Part shown: one piece after another, positions 27,737 through 35,928 of the stretch
Layout of the letters: each line of letters begins with the position of its first letter
Numbering within the stretch: the first letter of the stretch is position 1
NCBI RefSeq assembly: GCF_000714535.1
Contig: NZ_AUND01000034.1
Span: forward strand, 124,001 to 188,000
Reading direction: 5' to 3'
From: Thioclava pacifica DSM 10166
GTDB lineage: Bacteria; Pseudomonadota; Alphaproteobacteria; Rhodobacterales; Rhodobacteraceae
Length of the DNA: 64,000 nt
The notes under the pieces: generated by a model
What the model saw: only the letters and a program-made list of their open reading frames with translations
Databases searched by the model: none
Told to the model about the DNA's origin: nothing
Position numbers and translations under genes: made by a program

Positions 27737-28444
27737 TTAGCCCGTTCGCCAGCTTTCCGGCAATCCCGACATGCTCTGCGCCTCGCGCGCGATCAACACG
27801 GCCTGGGTACGCGAACAGACGCCGAGTTTGCGCATGATGGCGGTGACATGGGCTTTCACCGTGGTCTCGGCGATGTTGAGGTCGTAGGCGATCTGCTTGT
27901 TCATCTTGCCCTCGCAGATCTGCTCGAGGATGTTGGCCTGCTGCCGCGTGAGCTGGCTCAGTCGGCGGATCGCCTCATCCTGCGGGCTGAGGCCATTGCC
28001 TTCGGCCAGCGCCTCGCCATTGGCTTCGGGCACGAAGACCTCGCCCCGCCCGATTGCGGCGAAGGCGGCGCGGAACAGCTCGCGGCGCGAATGTTTGGGC
28101 ACGAAACCTGCGGCGCCCGCAAGGATCGCCGAGCGGATCACCCGCGGCTCATCAAGCGACGAAACCACCATGATCGGCAGCTCGGGCGCCGCCTGCTTGA
28201 GCCGCATCAGCCCGTCGAGCCCGTTCACATCCGGCAGGTTGAGGTCGAGCACGATCACATCGGGGGTGGCACCCTCTTCGATCTTGTCGAGCGCCTCGGC
28301 GAGCCGTTCGGCATGGATCACCGTTTCGATCCCCGCCACTGCCTGCAAGGTCATCGCGAGCGCATCGCAAAAGAGCGGGTGATCCTCGACGATGAGGGCC
28401 GAGGTGAACTCGGTTCGGTGCTGCGGAGCTGCGCGATCCTTCAT
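27737..28444 (-). CDS. NarL/LuxR-family response regulator, likely activator of the xoxF region
   Basis: The 235-residue protein has a receiver domain (LIVEDHPLFCDAL, phosphoacceptor Asp67 in VIVLDLNLPDVNG, Lys117) and a GerE helix-turn-helix (LTRQQANILEQICEGKMNKQ, AETTVKAHVTAIMRKLGV). It is first in the operon with FIST and the hybrid kinase and follows the xoxF terminator. Regulators of this type control methanol, formaldehyde or ethanol oxidation genes. It is the best candidate in the window for binding the GACCAAGGTC elements. ATG 28444 was preferred because GAAGGA precedes it; 28465 is an alternative. Confidence 0.88.
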   Translation of the reverse strand: MKDRAAPQHRTEFTSALIVEDHPLFCDALAMTLQAVAGIETVIHAERLAEALDKIEEGATPDVIVLDLNLPDVNGLDGLMRLKQAAPELPIMVVSSLDEPRVIRSAILAGAAGFVPKHSRRELFRAAFAAIGRGEVFVPEANGEALAEGNGLSPQDEAIRRLSQLTRQQANILEQICEGKMNKQIAYDLNIAETTVKAHVTAIMRKLGVCSRTQAVLIAREAQSMSGLPESWRTG

Positions 28445-28610
28445 GGGGCGTCCTTCGGTCTGCATCGCGAGGGTTAAGGCCCCGCTTTCTCCCAGCCTAA
28501 CGCGCGTGGCGGTGCGAGGGATACTGGCAAAAAGTAGGATATGGAGGTCCGCGAGGCTCATCCTCGCGTCCGGATCGGTCGAGTCACTTGGCCCGCTCTT
28601 GCCGTGCCCA

Positions 28611-28642
28611 AAGAAAAAGGCGCGAGGTTTCCCACGCGCCTT
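28611..28642 (-). terminator. Rho-independent terminator of xoxF
   Basis: On the minus strand AAGGCGCG and CGCGCCTT pair around a 10-base loop and run directly into TTTCTTT, 20 bases past the xoxF stop. It separates xoxF from the response regulator operon. Confidence 0.85.
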
Positions 28643-28661
28643 CGTATCTCTCAGTTTAGGA

Positions 28662-30428
28662 TCAGTTCGCCGAGGCAAGCTGCTTGGGCAGGCGGAATGT
28701 CCAGACCATACCACCCTGGTTGAGGTAGTTGACGTGCTTGGCCACCTCGCCGCCCCAGAGCGGAACCGCGCCGCCCCAGCCCGACATCACGGTCACGTAT
28801 TGCTCGCCATCCTGTTCCCAGGTGATCGGCTGGCCGACGATGCCCGAGCCGGTCTGGAAGGACCACAGCTCTTCGCCGGTCTCGTCGTCGAGCGCGATGA
28901 ACTTGCCCTCGGGCGTGCCGAAGAACACCAGTCCGCCAGCGGTCGCCATCGTGCCACCCCAGAGCGGCGCGTCGTTCTTGTACTCCCACTTCACCTCACC
29001 GGTGTTCGGGTCCATCGCCTTGAGCGAACCGATGTAATCCTCGAACAGCGGCTTGATGGTGAAGCCCGCACCCAGATAGGCCGCGCCCTTCTTGTAGGAG
29101 ATCGGCTCGTTCCAGATATCCATGCCCCATTCGTTCGAGGGCACGTAGAACAGGCCGGTCTTCTGGCTGTAGCTCATCGGCATCCAATTCTTACCGCCCA
29201 GGAAGGAGGGCACCGCGAAGACCTGCTGACCCTTGCCGTCATCCGAGCTGGCATTGGGCGCGCCGGGACGGTTGTCCTCGTTGTAGATCGGGCGGCCGTT
29301 CTCATCGATGCCCTTGGCCCAGCTGATATCCTTCACGAACGGATAGGCTGCGATGAATTTCCCGTCGTCGCGGTTGAGGATGTAGAAGAAGCCGTTGCGG
29401 TCGGCAGTGGCGAAGCGCTTGTTGCCGTCCTTGTCGGTGAAGGCGATCACCTCGTTCACGCCGTCAAAGTCCCAGCCCTCGCGCGGCGTGGTCTGGAAGT
29501 GCCACTTGATCTCGCCGGTCTTCGGGTCGATGCCCAGACGCGAGGCGGCATAGAGGTTGTCACCGGTGCCGTCGTTCTTCTCGCCCGCATTGCGCAGCCA
29601 CGAGTTCCACGGCGCCGGGTTGCCCGCACCGAAGATCAGCGTGTCGGTATCGGCATCATAGGAGCCGCCGAGCCAGGTCGCCCCGCCCCCGGTCTTCCAC
29701 ATATCGCCCGGCCAGCTCGCATTCAGCGTGCCGGTCATCGTGCTTTCCTTGCCGTTCAGCGTGCCCATATGGCCTTCGATGGTCGGACGGGTCCAGACCA
29801 GCTCGCCGGTTTCGGCATCACGCGCCTGCACTTCGCCGACGATCCCGAATTCACCGCCCGAATTGCCGGTGATGACGAGCCCGTTCACGATCAGGGGGGC
29901 CGCCGTGTAGGAATAGCCTTCCTTGTAATCGGCGATCTTCTTGTTCCATTTCACCTTGCCGGTCTTGCGATCGAGCGCGACGATGCGTGCATCGAGCGTG
30001 CCGAAATAGACGTTGTCGCCATAGATCGCGGCACCGCGGTTGATCACGTCACAGCAGGGCAGGATGCCTTCGGGCAGACGCGCGTCGTATTGCCAGAGCT
30101 CCTCGCCGGTTTTCACGTCGACCGCCCACATCCGGGAATAGGAGCCGGTGATATACATCACGCCGTCATAGACGAGCGGCTGGCTCTCCTGGCCGCGCTG
30201 TTTCTCGCCACCAAGCGAGAAGGCCCAGGCCGGGACAAGGTTTTTCACATTGTCCTTGTTGAGCGTGTCGAGCGGCGAATAGCGCTGGAGATGGCGGCCC
30301 ATCCCGTTGGTCAGCACATCACCGGTGCTGTTCTGGTCATTGGCCAGATCCTGCTCGGTCACGCCCGCCGTGGCGGCGGTCCCGAGGCAGGAGATGGCAA
30401 CGACGGCGGCCAGTACGAATCTGTTCAT
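28662..30428 (-). CDS. xoxF: Lanthanide-dependent PQQ methanol/alcohol dehydrogenase XoxF (XoxF5-like)
   Basis: The 588-residue periplasmic quinoprotein has a signal peptide (about 1-21), the vicinal disulfide Cys125-Cys126 ([11 protein letters not shown]) and eight-bladed propeller repeats. Metal ligands are at E193, N270 and D320. D322, two residues after catalytic D320 ([10 protein letters not shown]), is the hallmark Asp that binds a lanthanide and separates XoxF from calcium-type MxaF. It oxidises methanol or other primary alcohols and passes electrons to a cytochrome c. ATG 30428 has GGGAGG at good spacing; the adjacent ATG at 30431 is too close. It is transcribed alone, with its own promoter elements and terminator. 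Confidence 0.95.
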   Translation of the reverse strand: MNRFVLAAVVAISCLGTAATAGVTEQDLANDQNSTGDVLTNGMGRHLQRYSPLDTLNKDNVKNLVPAWAFSLGGEKQRGQESQPLVYDGVMYITGSYSRMWAVDVKTGEELWQYDARLPEGILPCCDVINRGAAIYGDNVYFGTLDARIVALDRKTGKVKWNKKIADYKEGYSYTAAPLIVNGLVITGNSGGEFGIVGEVQARDAETGELVWTRPTIEGHMGTLNGKESTMTGTLNASWPGDMWKTGGGATWLGGSYDADTDTLIFGAGNPAPWNSWLRNAGEKNDGTGDNLYAASRLGIDPKTGEIKWHFQTTPREGWDFDGVNEVIAFTDKDGNKRFATADRNGFFYILNRDDGKFIAAYPFVKDISWAKGIDENGRPIYNEDNRPGAPNASSDDGKGQQVFAVPSFLGGKNWMPMSYSQKTGLFYVPSNEWGMDIWNEPISYKKGAAYLGAGFTIKPLFEDYIGSLKAMDPNTGEVKWEYKNDAPLWGGTMATAGGLVFFGTPEGKFIALDDETGEELWSFQTGSGIVGQPITWEQDGEQYVTVMSGWGGAVPLWGGEVAKHVNYLNQGGMVWTFRLPKQLASAN

Positions 30429-30478
30429 CATGTCCTCCCGTTGATCTCCCCACCGTGGGCTCACCTCCGGCTCACGGT

Positions 30479-30549
30479 GCATCACGGATCAAGTATCGAC
30501 GGCAGGCTCGTGGCGTATATTGTCCATTGGTCTTACGCCCCATGCGACC
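30479..30549 (-). promoter_or_regulatory. xoxF upstream control region (GACCAATGGAC element and FNR-like half site)
   Basis: On the minus strand GACCAATGGACAAT occupies 30532-30519, 91 bases before xoxF. On the plus strand this reads GGTC (30529-30532), 13 bases, GACC (30546-30549), the same layout as at 31769-31789. A weak FNR-like sequence GCATC-ACGG-ATCAA is at 30479-30492. The elements recur at other promoters of the cluster. Confidence 0.6.
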
Positions 30550-30574
30550 CTGCCGCAGATGCGGGAGGCGGGCC

Positions 30575-30955
30575 TCAATGCAGGGTCGTGAGATAGCTTA
30601 CGATGAAGTCCTGAACGGTCGGATCCTCGATCCCGACATGGCGCATCTTGGTGCCGGGAACGAATGCGTCATTGTCTTCCATCCAGGCGCGCAACGCCCC
30701 CGGCGTCCAGACGAAACCTGCATTTTCAAGGGCTTCAGAATAGGGATACCCGTCTTTGGTGCCGGCTTTGCGCCCGACGACACCGTTCAGGAGCGGGCCG
30801 TAGCTCGCCTTGTCGGCATCGACGGAATGGCAGCGCTTGCAGGCGGTCTCGAACAGTTCGGCCCCGGCATCGACCTTGACCTTTTCGAAGGTCTCGGCCT
30901 GCGCGGGCAGGCTCAGGCAGATCAGGGCGAGGGCGGAAAAGATCGGGCGGATCAT
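30575..30955 (-). CDS. Class I c-type cytochrome beside xoxF
   Basis: The 126-residue protein has a signal peptide (MIRPIFSALALICLSLPAQA), a heme site CKRCH at about 40-44, the cytochrome c2-like GPLLNGVVGRKAGT, and an axial methionine in PGTKMRHVG. It would be a small soluble periplasmic electron carrier between a quinoprotein and a terminal oxidase. The ATG at 30955 was chosen so that the signal peptide starts normally. It lies upstream of xoxF on the same strand but has its own FNR-like and GACCAAGGTC promoter elements. Confidence 0.88.
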   Translation of the reverse strand: MIRPIFSALALICLSLPAQAETFEKVKVDAGAELFETACKRCHSVDADKASYGPLLNGVVGRKAGTKDGYPYSEALENAGFVWTPGALRAWMEDNDAFVPGTKMRHVGIEDPTVQDFIVSYLTTLH

Positions 30956-31015
30956 TGGCTTGTCTCCTGTGGCGAATGTCACCGGCGAGACTGCCTCCGC
31001 ACGGGCGAGAGGGGC

Positions 31016-31029
31016 TTGACACGGATCAA
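31016..31029 (-). promoter_or_regulatory. FNR/CRP-type box TTGAC-ACGG-ATCAA
   Basis: TTGAC (31016-31020), ACGG, ATCAA (31025-31029) matches the TTGAT-N4-ATCAA consensus of FNR/FnrL in 9 of 10 positions. It lies 61 bases before the small cytochrome c start. Oxygen-responsive control is inferred. Confidence 0.55.
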
Positions 31030-31040
31030 GCTCCCCCCCC

Positions 31041-31050
31041 GACCTTGGTC
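31041..31050 (-). promoter_or_regulatory. GACCAAGGTC element upstream of the small cytochrome c gene
   Basis: GACCTTGGTC on the plus strand (GACCAAGGTC on the minus strand) lies 86 bases before the cytochrome start. The same ten bases occur at 38444-38453 and 43108-43117, and near matches occur at 30522-30532, 31763-31772 and 38400-38410. See the first finding. Confidence 0.6.
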
Positions 31051-31083
31051 GTAATTCGGGATGAATACTGCCGCGGTCACGGG

Positions 31084-31133
31084 AAAAATGGAGGCGGCCG
31101 GGCCGAGACGAGAGAGAGGACCCCCGGCCGCCT
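31084..31133 (-). terminator. Terminator of the Sel1-type gene
   Basis: AGGCGGCCGGG (31092-31102) and CCCGGCCGCCT (31123-31133) form an 11-bp stem; on the minus strand CCATTTTTCCC follows. It separates the Sel1 gene from the small cytochrome c gene. Confidence 0.8.
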
Positions 31134-31144
31134 GATACGCGATC

Positions 31145-31690
31145 TCAGGACAGAGGCGCGTATTTCCAGTTGTCGGCGTCGGGCGTGACCTCATCGAGAT
31201 CGTAACCCGCGCCCTGCAAACGTTTCGCGGTTGGCAGGCCAGCCTCGGCAGCGCGGTCCACAAGGGCCCTGCCCGCGGCCTCATCCTTGGCCACGCCGCG
31301 TCCGCGCATAAGGTCGAGCCCACGGTTGAACATGCCCACCGGATCGCCCAGATCCGCCGCGCGCTTGTCCCAATCGGCCGCGGCACCGGGCTCGAGCGGC
31401 CCGCCCAGCCCGTTATCCTCAAGCTGGCTCATCCAGGTCATCGCGCCGGTCCAGCCATCTTGCGAGCAGCGCTCGAAGAGCATCCGCGCCTCGGCATGAC
31501 GGCCAGACTTCGTGATCAGATATCCCATCGCGCAATTCGTCATCGAGGTCTCGCCGCGCCCGACATCGCGCAGCGCCCGATCAAGCGACAGCTCTTCGGG
31601 GTTCAGATCGCCATAGCTCTCGGCGTCCTGAGCGGCGCCGCAAACGGGTAGTGCCGCCACCAGCGCAGCGATGATGGTAGTCTTACGCAT
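31145..31690 (-). CDS. Exported Sel1/TPR-like repeat protein
   Basis: The 181-residue protein has a signal peptide (MRKTTIIAALVAALPVCGAA) and alpha-helical repeats of Sel1 type, best seen in ADLGDPVGMFNRGLDLMRG and GVAKDEAAGRALVDRAAEAG. Cys53 and Cys75 could form a disulfide. Such proteins serve as protein-protein scaffolds. It is divergent from the ABC-type set at 31842 and shares its control region. A chaperone or assembly role for XoxF is a guess from position only. Confidence 0.75.
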   Translation of the reverse strand: MRKTTIIAALVAALPVCGAAQDAESYGDLNPEELSLDRALRDVGRGETSMTNCAMGYLITKSGRHAEARMLFERCSQDGWTGAMTWMSQLEDNGLGGPLEPGAAADWDKRAADLGDPVGMFNRGLDLMRGRGVAKDEAAGRALVDRAAEAGLPTAKRLQGAGYDLDEVTPDADNWKYAPLS

Positions 31691-31762
31691 CCTCTGACCT
31701 CCCTCGATCGTCCGAAATCAGCCTATCACGCGCGCGCGTTCAATGGATCGCCGGCCCCCCTA

Positions 31763-31789
31763 GACATTGGTCGTATTGCGCATACGACC
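31763..31789. promoter_or_regulatory. Divergent operator with perfect GGTCGTAT-N5-ATACGACC palindrome
   Basis: GGTCGTAT (31769-31776), TGCGC, ATACGACC (31782-31789) is a perfect 8-bp inverted repeat. It overlaps GACATTGGTC (31763-31772), the local form of the cluster element. It lies 73 bases from the Sel1 start and 53 bases before the ABC-associated gene start, well placed to control both directions. Confidence 0.7.
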
Positions 31790-31841
31790 CCGCATTCGCA
31801 GCATGAGTGGATCGGAAAAGTTCCGGTGCGGGAGGAATTCT

Positions 31842-33017
31842 TTGGCTTTTCAATGGCTCATCGGCGCTTGCGCCGCGCTTGCGCTTGCGTCCCAATCGCA
31901 GGCGGAGGTGCTGCGCATCGACTGGATCGAGCGGCAAGTCACGCCGCCACCGGTCCTGTCCAACATGGCGGCGATTCCCCCGACGCTGGGTCTCGACGGC
32001 GCGCGGCTGGCCGAGCGTGACATCGCAACGACAGGGCGTTTTACCGGGCAAAGCTATGATCTGCACGAGACCGTCGTCTCTCCCGATGCGGATTTTCTGA
32101 AAGCTGCGAAATCCGCGCTGGCAGAGGGTGCGCGCGTTCTGGTGGTCAAGGCCCCTGCCCCGGATCTTCTGGACCTCGCCGATCTGCCCGATGCGCAAGG
32201 CGCGCTCATCCTCGATGCCTATGCGCAAGACGATGCGCTGCGGGGCGCCGACTGCCGCGCGAATGTGCTGCATACCGCGCCGAGCTATGCGATGCGCACC
32301 GATGCGCTGGCGCAGTTCCTGCTCAAGAAGCAATGGCGCAAACTGGCCCTGATCGCGGGACAATTGCCCGAAGATCAGGCTTTCACCGCGGCGCTGAAAC
32401 ATTCGCTGGCGAAGTTCGGCCTGAGCCTTGAGGGCGAGAAAACCTGGGATTTCGACGCCAATATGCGCCGTGCCGCCGCCGCCGAGGTCCCGCTATTCAC
32501 GCAAGACCTGCCCGCCCATGATCTGCTGCTCGTTTCGGATGAGCCCGGCGATTTCGCCCGCTACATCGCCTATAACACCTGGACTGCGCGCCCGTTGGCT
32601 GGCTCGGAAGGGCTCAAACCCGTGGGTTGGTCGGGCGTGGTCGAGCAATATGGCGCGGCGCAGCTACAAAACCGCTTTCGCGAGGCGGCGGGTCGCGAAA
32701 TGCAACAGGCCGATTTTGCCGCCTGGATCGCCGTCGCAGCCCTTGGTGAGGCTTTCACCCGCACGCAAGCGACCGATCCGGCGACGCTTCGCGCCTATAT
32801 GCTGTCAGACGAATTTCGCCTCGCGGGTTTCCTTGGCCGTCCCCTGTCTTTCCGTAACTGGAACGGACAGCTGCGCCAGCCTATCCCGCTCGTGACCGAG
32901 CGCGCAGTGGCCGCCCTCGCGCCGCTTGAAGGCTTCCTGCACCAGGCCAACGAACTCGACACTCTGGGCGTGGATGCGCCCGAGTCCCCCTGCACCGCTT
33001 TCGGAGACGCCAAATGA
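31842..33017 (+). CDS. Periplasmic binding protein of the PQQ-alcohol-dehydrogenase-associated ABC system (TIGR03863-like)
   Basis: The protein is about 391 residues with a signal peptide (AFQWLIGACAALALASQSQA) and a branched-chain-amino-acid-type periplasmic binding fold. It has VLRIDWIERQVTPPP at the start, HTAPSYAMRTDALAQFLLKK and WRKLALIAGQLPEDQAF. This matches, from memory, the TIGR03863 family found only with PQQ dehydrogenases. The start is probably TTG at 31842, since GGGAGGA lies at 31830-31836 and the signal peptide then starts at once; an ATG at 31803 lacks a ribosome site. It begins a five-gene operon. Confidence 0.82.
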   Translation: MAFQWLIGACAALALASQSQAEVLRIDWIERQVTPPPVLSNMAAIPPTLGLDGARLAERDIATTGRFTGQSYDLHETVVSPDADFLKAAKSALAEGARVLVVKAPAPDLLDLADLPDAQGALILDAYAQDDALRGADCRANVLHTAPSYAMRTDALAQFLLKKQWRKLALIAGQLPEDQAFTAALKHSLAKFGLSLEGEKTWDFDANMRRAAAAEVPLFTQDLPAHDLLLVSDEPGDFARYIAYNTWTARPLAGSEGLKPVGWSGVVEQYGAAQLQNRFREAAGREMQQADFAAWIAVAALGEAFTRTQATDPATLRAYMLSDEFRLAGFLGRPLSFRNWNGQLRQPIPLVTERAVAALAPLEGFLHQANELDTLGVDAPESPCTAFGDAK

Positions 33018-33976
33018 TCCGCGCGTTACTGCTTACGACCCTGCTTGTCTCGCCCGCGATGGCGGACGAGATCTGGGTGACCAATGAGATGGACGATACG
33101 GTCAGCGTGATCGACGCGCAGACGCTTGAGGTGCTGCATACCTACGAGACCGGCGAGCGCCCGCGCGGGATCACTTTCAGTCGCGATTTCAAGCGCCTTT
33201 ATATCTGTGCGTCAGACAGCGATGCGGTGCAGGTGATGGACCCCGATACCGGCAAGATCCTGCATGACCTGCCCTCTGGCGAAGACCCCGAGCAATTCGT
33301 GATCGCGCCGGATGATCGCCTTCTCTACATCGCCAATGAAGATGACGCGATCACCACGGTCGTCGACACCCAGACCCGTAAGGTCGTCTCGCAGATCGAC
33401 GTGGGTGTGGAGCCCGAGGGTATGGGGATATCACCGGACGGAAAAGTGCAGGTGACGACCTCCGAAACGACCAACATGGCGCATTGGATCGACACGCAAA
33501 CGCACAAGATCATCGCGAATTCGCTGGTCGATCCGCGCCCCCGCCATGCCGAGTTCAGCCCTGACGGCAAAGAGCTGTGGGTCAGTTCCGAGATCGGAGG
33601 AACGGTCGCGATCTTCGATACGACGGATCAAAGCCAGATCGGCAAGATTTCCTTCCAGCTCAAGGGCGTGCGCCCCGAGAAAATCCAGCCGGTCGGGATG
33701 CGATTTTCTCCCGATGCCTCGAAGGTCTTCATCGCGCTTGGCCCCGCGAACCATATTGCGGTGGTCGATGCGAAAACCTTCGAGGTCGAGACATACATCC
33801 TCGTCGGGCGCCGGGTCTGGCATATGGCGATCTCGCCCGACCAGACCCGGCTATTCACCACCAACGGGGTTTCGGGGGATGTGACGGTTATCGACATTGC
33901 CTCGCTCAATCCCATCGACACCGTGAAGGTCGGCCGCTTTCCCTGGGGCGCCGCGGCACGACCGACGCAAAACTAA
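33014..33976 (+). CDS. YVTN beta-propeller protein of the PQQ catabolism-associated family (TIGR03866-like)
   Basis: The 320-residue protein has a signal peptide (MIRALLLTTLLVSPAMA) and repeated propeller blades such as DEIWVTNEMDDTVSVIDAQT, RPRGITFSRDFKRLYI, GVEPEGMGISPDGK and HMAISPDQTRLFTTNGVSGD. It is periplasmic. Proteins of this kind recur beside PQQ-dependent alcohol dehydrogenases; their role is not established. The ATG overlaps the previous stop (ATGA). Confidence 0.88.
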   Translation: MIRALLLTTLLVSPAMADEIWVTNEMDDTVSVIDAQTLEVLHTYETGERPRGITFSRDFKRLYICASDSDAVQVMDPDTGKILHDLPSGEDPEQFVIAPDDRLLYIANEDDAITTVVDTQTRKVVSQIDVGVEPEGMGISPDGKVQVTTSETTNMAHWIDTQTHKIIANSLVDPRPRHAEFSPDGKELWVSSEIGGTVAIFDTTDQSQIGKISFQLKGVRPEKIQPVGMRFSPDASKVFIALGPANHIAVVDAKTFEVETYILVGRRVWHMAISPDQTRLFTTNGVSGDVTVIDIASLNPIDTVKVGRFPWGAAARPTQN

Positions 33977-33987
33977 CGAGGTTTCCA

Positions 33988-34434
33988 GTGTTTTCCGAAA
34001 TCCTGAAAGTTAGCCTTCTCGCGGCGCTTTGCGCGGGCCCTGCATGGGCCGATGACGATGGCGATGACGCATCACCTCCGGCGGGATTGCTCGCGGGGAA
34101 GAATAAGGAAGACTTGCCCGACGTGATCTTGTCGGTGGGGGAACCGCTCGGGGAACCGTGGCATCTGAAATCGGGCCGGTACTACGAGGTCGAGATCACC
34201 GCCGATGGCTCGGGCGAGATCGGGCTGGAAGGCGCAGGCTTCTTTCGGGCGATCTGGGTCGACGAGGTGGTGATCCGCGGGTTGGAGGTCCGTCCGATGG
34301 GGCTTCATTCGATCGAGTTCGACCGCGCAGGCACGATGGAGATCGGCTTCATCGCGATCAAGCCGGGCCGCTACGACCTGCATATCCCCGGCGCGACCGG
34401 CTCCACGCAAAGGCTGGAGATCGTGATTGAGTGA
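33988..34434 (+). CDS. Small exported protein of the PQQ/ABC cluster, beta-rich, function unknown
   Basis: The 148-residue protein probably starts at GTG 33988 with GAGG upstream. It has a signal peptide (MFSEILKVSLLAALCAGPAWA), an acidic linker DDDGDDASPP and a beta-rich domain ending in GFIAIKPGRYDLHIPGATG and a strand of LEIVIE. The shape suggests a cupredoxin-like fold, but clear copper ligands (a Cys and two His in the right pattern) are not seen. It sits between the propeller protein and the ABC ATPase and overlaps the latter, so it is part of the same system. Confidence 0.7.
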   Translation: MFSEILKVSLLAALCAGPAWADDDGDDASPPAGLLAGKNKEDLPDVILSVGEPLGEPWHLKSGRYYEVEITADGSGEIGLEGAGFFRAIWVDEVVIRGLEVRPMGLHSIEFDRAGTMEIGFIAIKPGRYDLHIPGATGSTQRLEIVIE

Positions 34435-35152
34435 CGCGCCCGCCCTTCTGGTCCGAGGCCTCAGCCATGACTGGGGCCGCAAGCCTGCCCTGCGCGATGT
34501 GAGCTTCACCGTCGCGCGGGGCCGGTTCTGCGCGCTTCTTGGGCCGAATGGCGCGGGCAAGTCCACGCTGATGTCGGTGCTGACGGGGCTGATCCGCCCC
34601 GCCCCGGGCGTCGTCGCGGTCGCAGGGCATGATATGGCGCGCAACCGCCGTGCGGCTTTGGCCGAGATCGGTGTGGTGTTCCAGCAGCCGACGCTCGATC
34701 TCGATCGCTCGGTGCGTGCAAACCTGCGCTATTTCGCGGCGCTGCACGGGTTGGGCCGCAAGCGGGCAGATGCGCGGATCGCAGAAGCGCTCGAGCTCCT
34801 GGGCATGGACGAACGGGTAGATGAGAAACTTCGAGCGCTCAATGGCGGCCATCGGCGGCGCATGGAAATTGCTCGCGCGTTGCTGCATCGCCCCCGCCTG
34901 TTGTTGCTCGATGAACCGACCGTCGGCCTTGATGCGCCTGCCCGGAGCGCGATCACTGCGCATGTTCATCAGCTTGCCCGCGAGGGGATTACCGTGCTCT
35001 GGGCAACCCATCTGGCAGATGAGTTGCGCGCTGAAGATCAGGTTGTGTTGCTTCATAAGGGCGTCGTGATGGCAAGCGGCGAGGTCAGGACGTTGGTTGA
35101 AGGAAGACCCGTAACCGATTGGTTTAACGTGGCTATGGAGCAGGCGGCATGA
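34427..35152 (+). CDS. ABC transporter ATP-binding protein (PQQ-associated, TIGR03864-like)
   Basis: The 241-residue ATPase has Walker A GPNGAGKSTLMSVLTG, a Q-loop in GVVFQQPTLDLD, a signature region LNGGHRRRMEIARALL (NGGHR in place of the usual SGGQ) and Walker B LLLLDEPTVGLD. It belongs to the ABC-2 exporter type. The start is probably TTG at 34427 (MSDAPALLVRGLSHDWG), with TGGAG seven bases upstream and an 8-base overlap with the previous gene. It works with the permease that follows by ATGA overlap; the substrate is unknown. Confidence 0.88.
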   Translation: MSDAPALLVRGLSHDWGRKPALRDVSFTVARGRFCALLGPNGAGKSTLMSVLTGLIRPAPGVVAVAGHDMARNRRAALAEIGVVFQQPTLDLDRSVRANLRYFAALHGLGRKRADARIAEALELLGMDERVDEKLRALNGGHRRRMEIARALLHRPRLLLLDEPTVGLDAPARSAITAHVHQLAREGITVLWATHLADELRAEDQVVLLHKGVVMASGEVRTLVEGRPVTDWFNVAMEQAA

Positions 35153-35928
35153 GCGCGCTTTCCGCCGCCTCGGCCATCGCCACACGCGAACTGGCCCGCT
35201 TCGTCACGCAACGCGAGCGCTTCCTCGCCGCGCTCGTGCGTCCGCTGGTCTGGCTGTTCATTTTCGCCGCCGGGTTCCGGGCCGCTCTGGGCCTGTCGAT
35301 TATCGCGCCCTACAAGACCTATATCTCCTACGAGACCTATATCCTGCCGGGTCTTTGCGCGATGATCTTGCTGTTTTCGGGCATGCAAAGCTCGCTCAGC
35401 CTCGTGCATGACCGCGAAAACGGGGCGATGCGTCTGATGCTGACGGCGCCCTTGCCACGCTGGTTCATGCTGGGCGCGAAACTGCTGGCCGGGGCGTTGG
35501 TCGGTCTTGTGCAGGTCGCGGCTTTTCTGGTCATCGCGGCGCTATTCGGGCTGCGCGTTCCCGCCACCGGCTATGCGACGGCCCTGCCGGCTTTGTTGCT
35601 CTCGGCACTGATGCTCGGGGCGCTCGGTCTGCTGCTCTCGGCGCGGATCAAGCAGCTCGAAAATTTTGCCGGGGTGATGAATTTCGTGATCTTCCCGATG
35701 TTCTTCTGTTCCTCGGCGCTCTATCCGATCTGGAAGATGCAGGAGAGCTCGCCTCTTCTTGCAAAGCTATGCGAAATCAATCCCTTCACGCATGCAGTTG
35801 AACTGGTTCGCTTCGCGTTCTATGGCCAGTTGAACCTCGAGGCGCTTGGCTGGACGGCGCTTGCGACAGTCGTGTTTTTCGTAGCCGCCCTTAGGGGTTA
35901 CGAACCCGCCCGCACCCGCTCTTCCTGA
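35149..35928 (+). CDS. ABC-2 type permease of the PQQ-associated system
   Basis: The 259-residue membrane protein has about six hydrophobic segments and the ABC-2 pattern: TYILPGLCAMILLFSGMQSS, DRENGAMRLMLTAPLPRWFM, NFAGVMNFVIFPMFFCSSAL and INPFTHAVELVRFAFYGQ. It pairs with the preceding ATPase. The last 31 bases overlap the 3' end of a convergent gene on the other strand, so the two operons run tail to tail without a terminator between them. Confidence 0.87.
   Translation: MSALSAASAIATRELARFVTQRERFLAALVRPLVWLFIFAAGFRAALGLSIIAPYKTYISYETYILPGLCAMILLFSGMQSSLSLVHDRENGAMRLMLTAPLPRWFMLGAKLLAGALVGLVQVAAFLVIAALFGLRVPATGYATALPALLLSALMLGALGLLLSARIKQLENFAGVMNFVIFPMFFCSSALYPIWKMQESSPLLAKLCEINPFTHAVELVRFAFYGQLNLEALGWTALATVVFFVAALRGYEPARTRSS

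Noticed and set aside
28662-30428. Calling the methanol dehydrogenase MxaF (calcium type)
   Set aside because: The residue two after the catalytic Asp is Asp (D322), as in XoxF, where MxaF has Ala; no mxaI-like gene is present.
28392-30596. A 734-codon plus-strand frame opposite xoxF
   Set aside because: It is a shadow frame; xoxF is fully supported by its metal and disulfide motifs, terminator and promoter.
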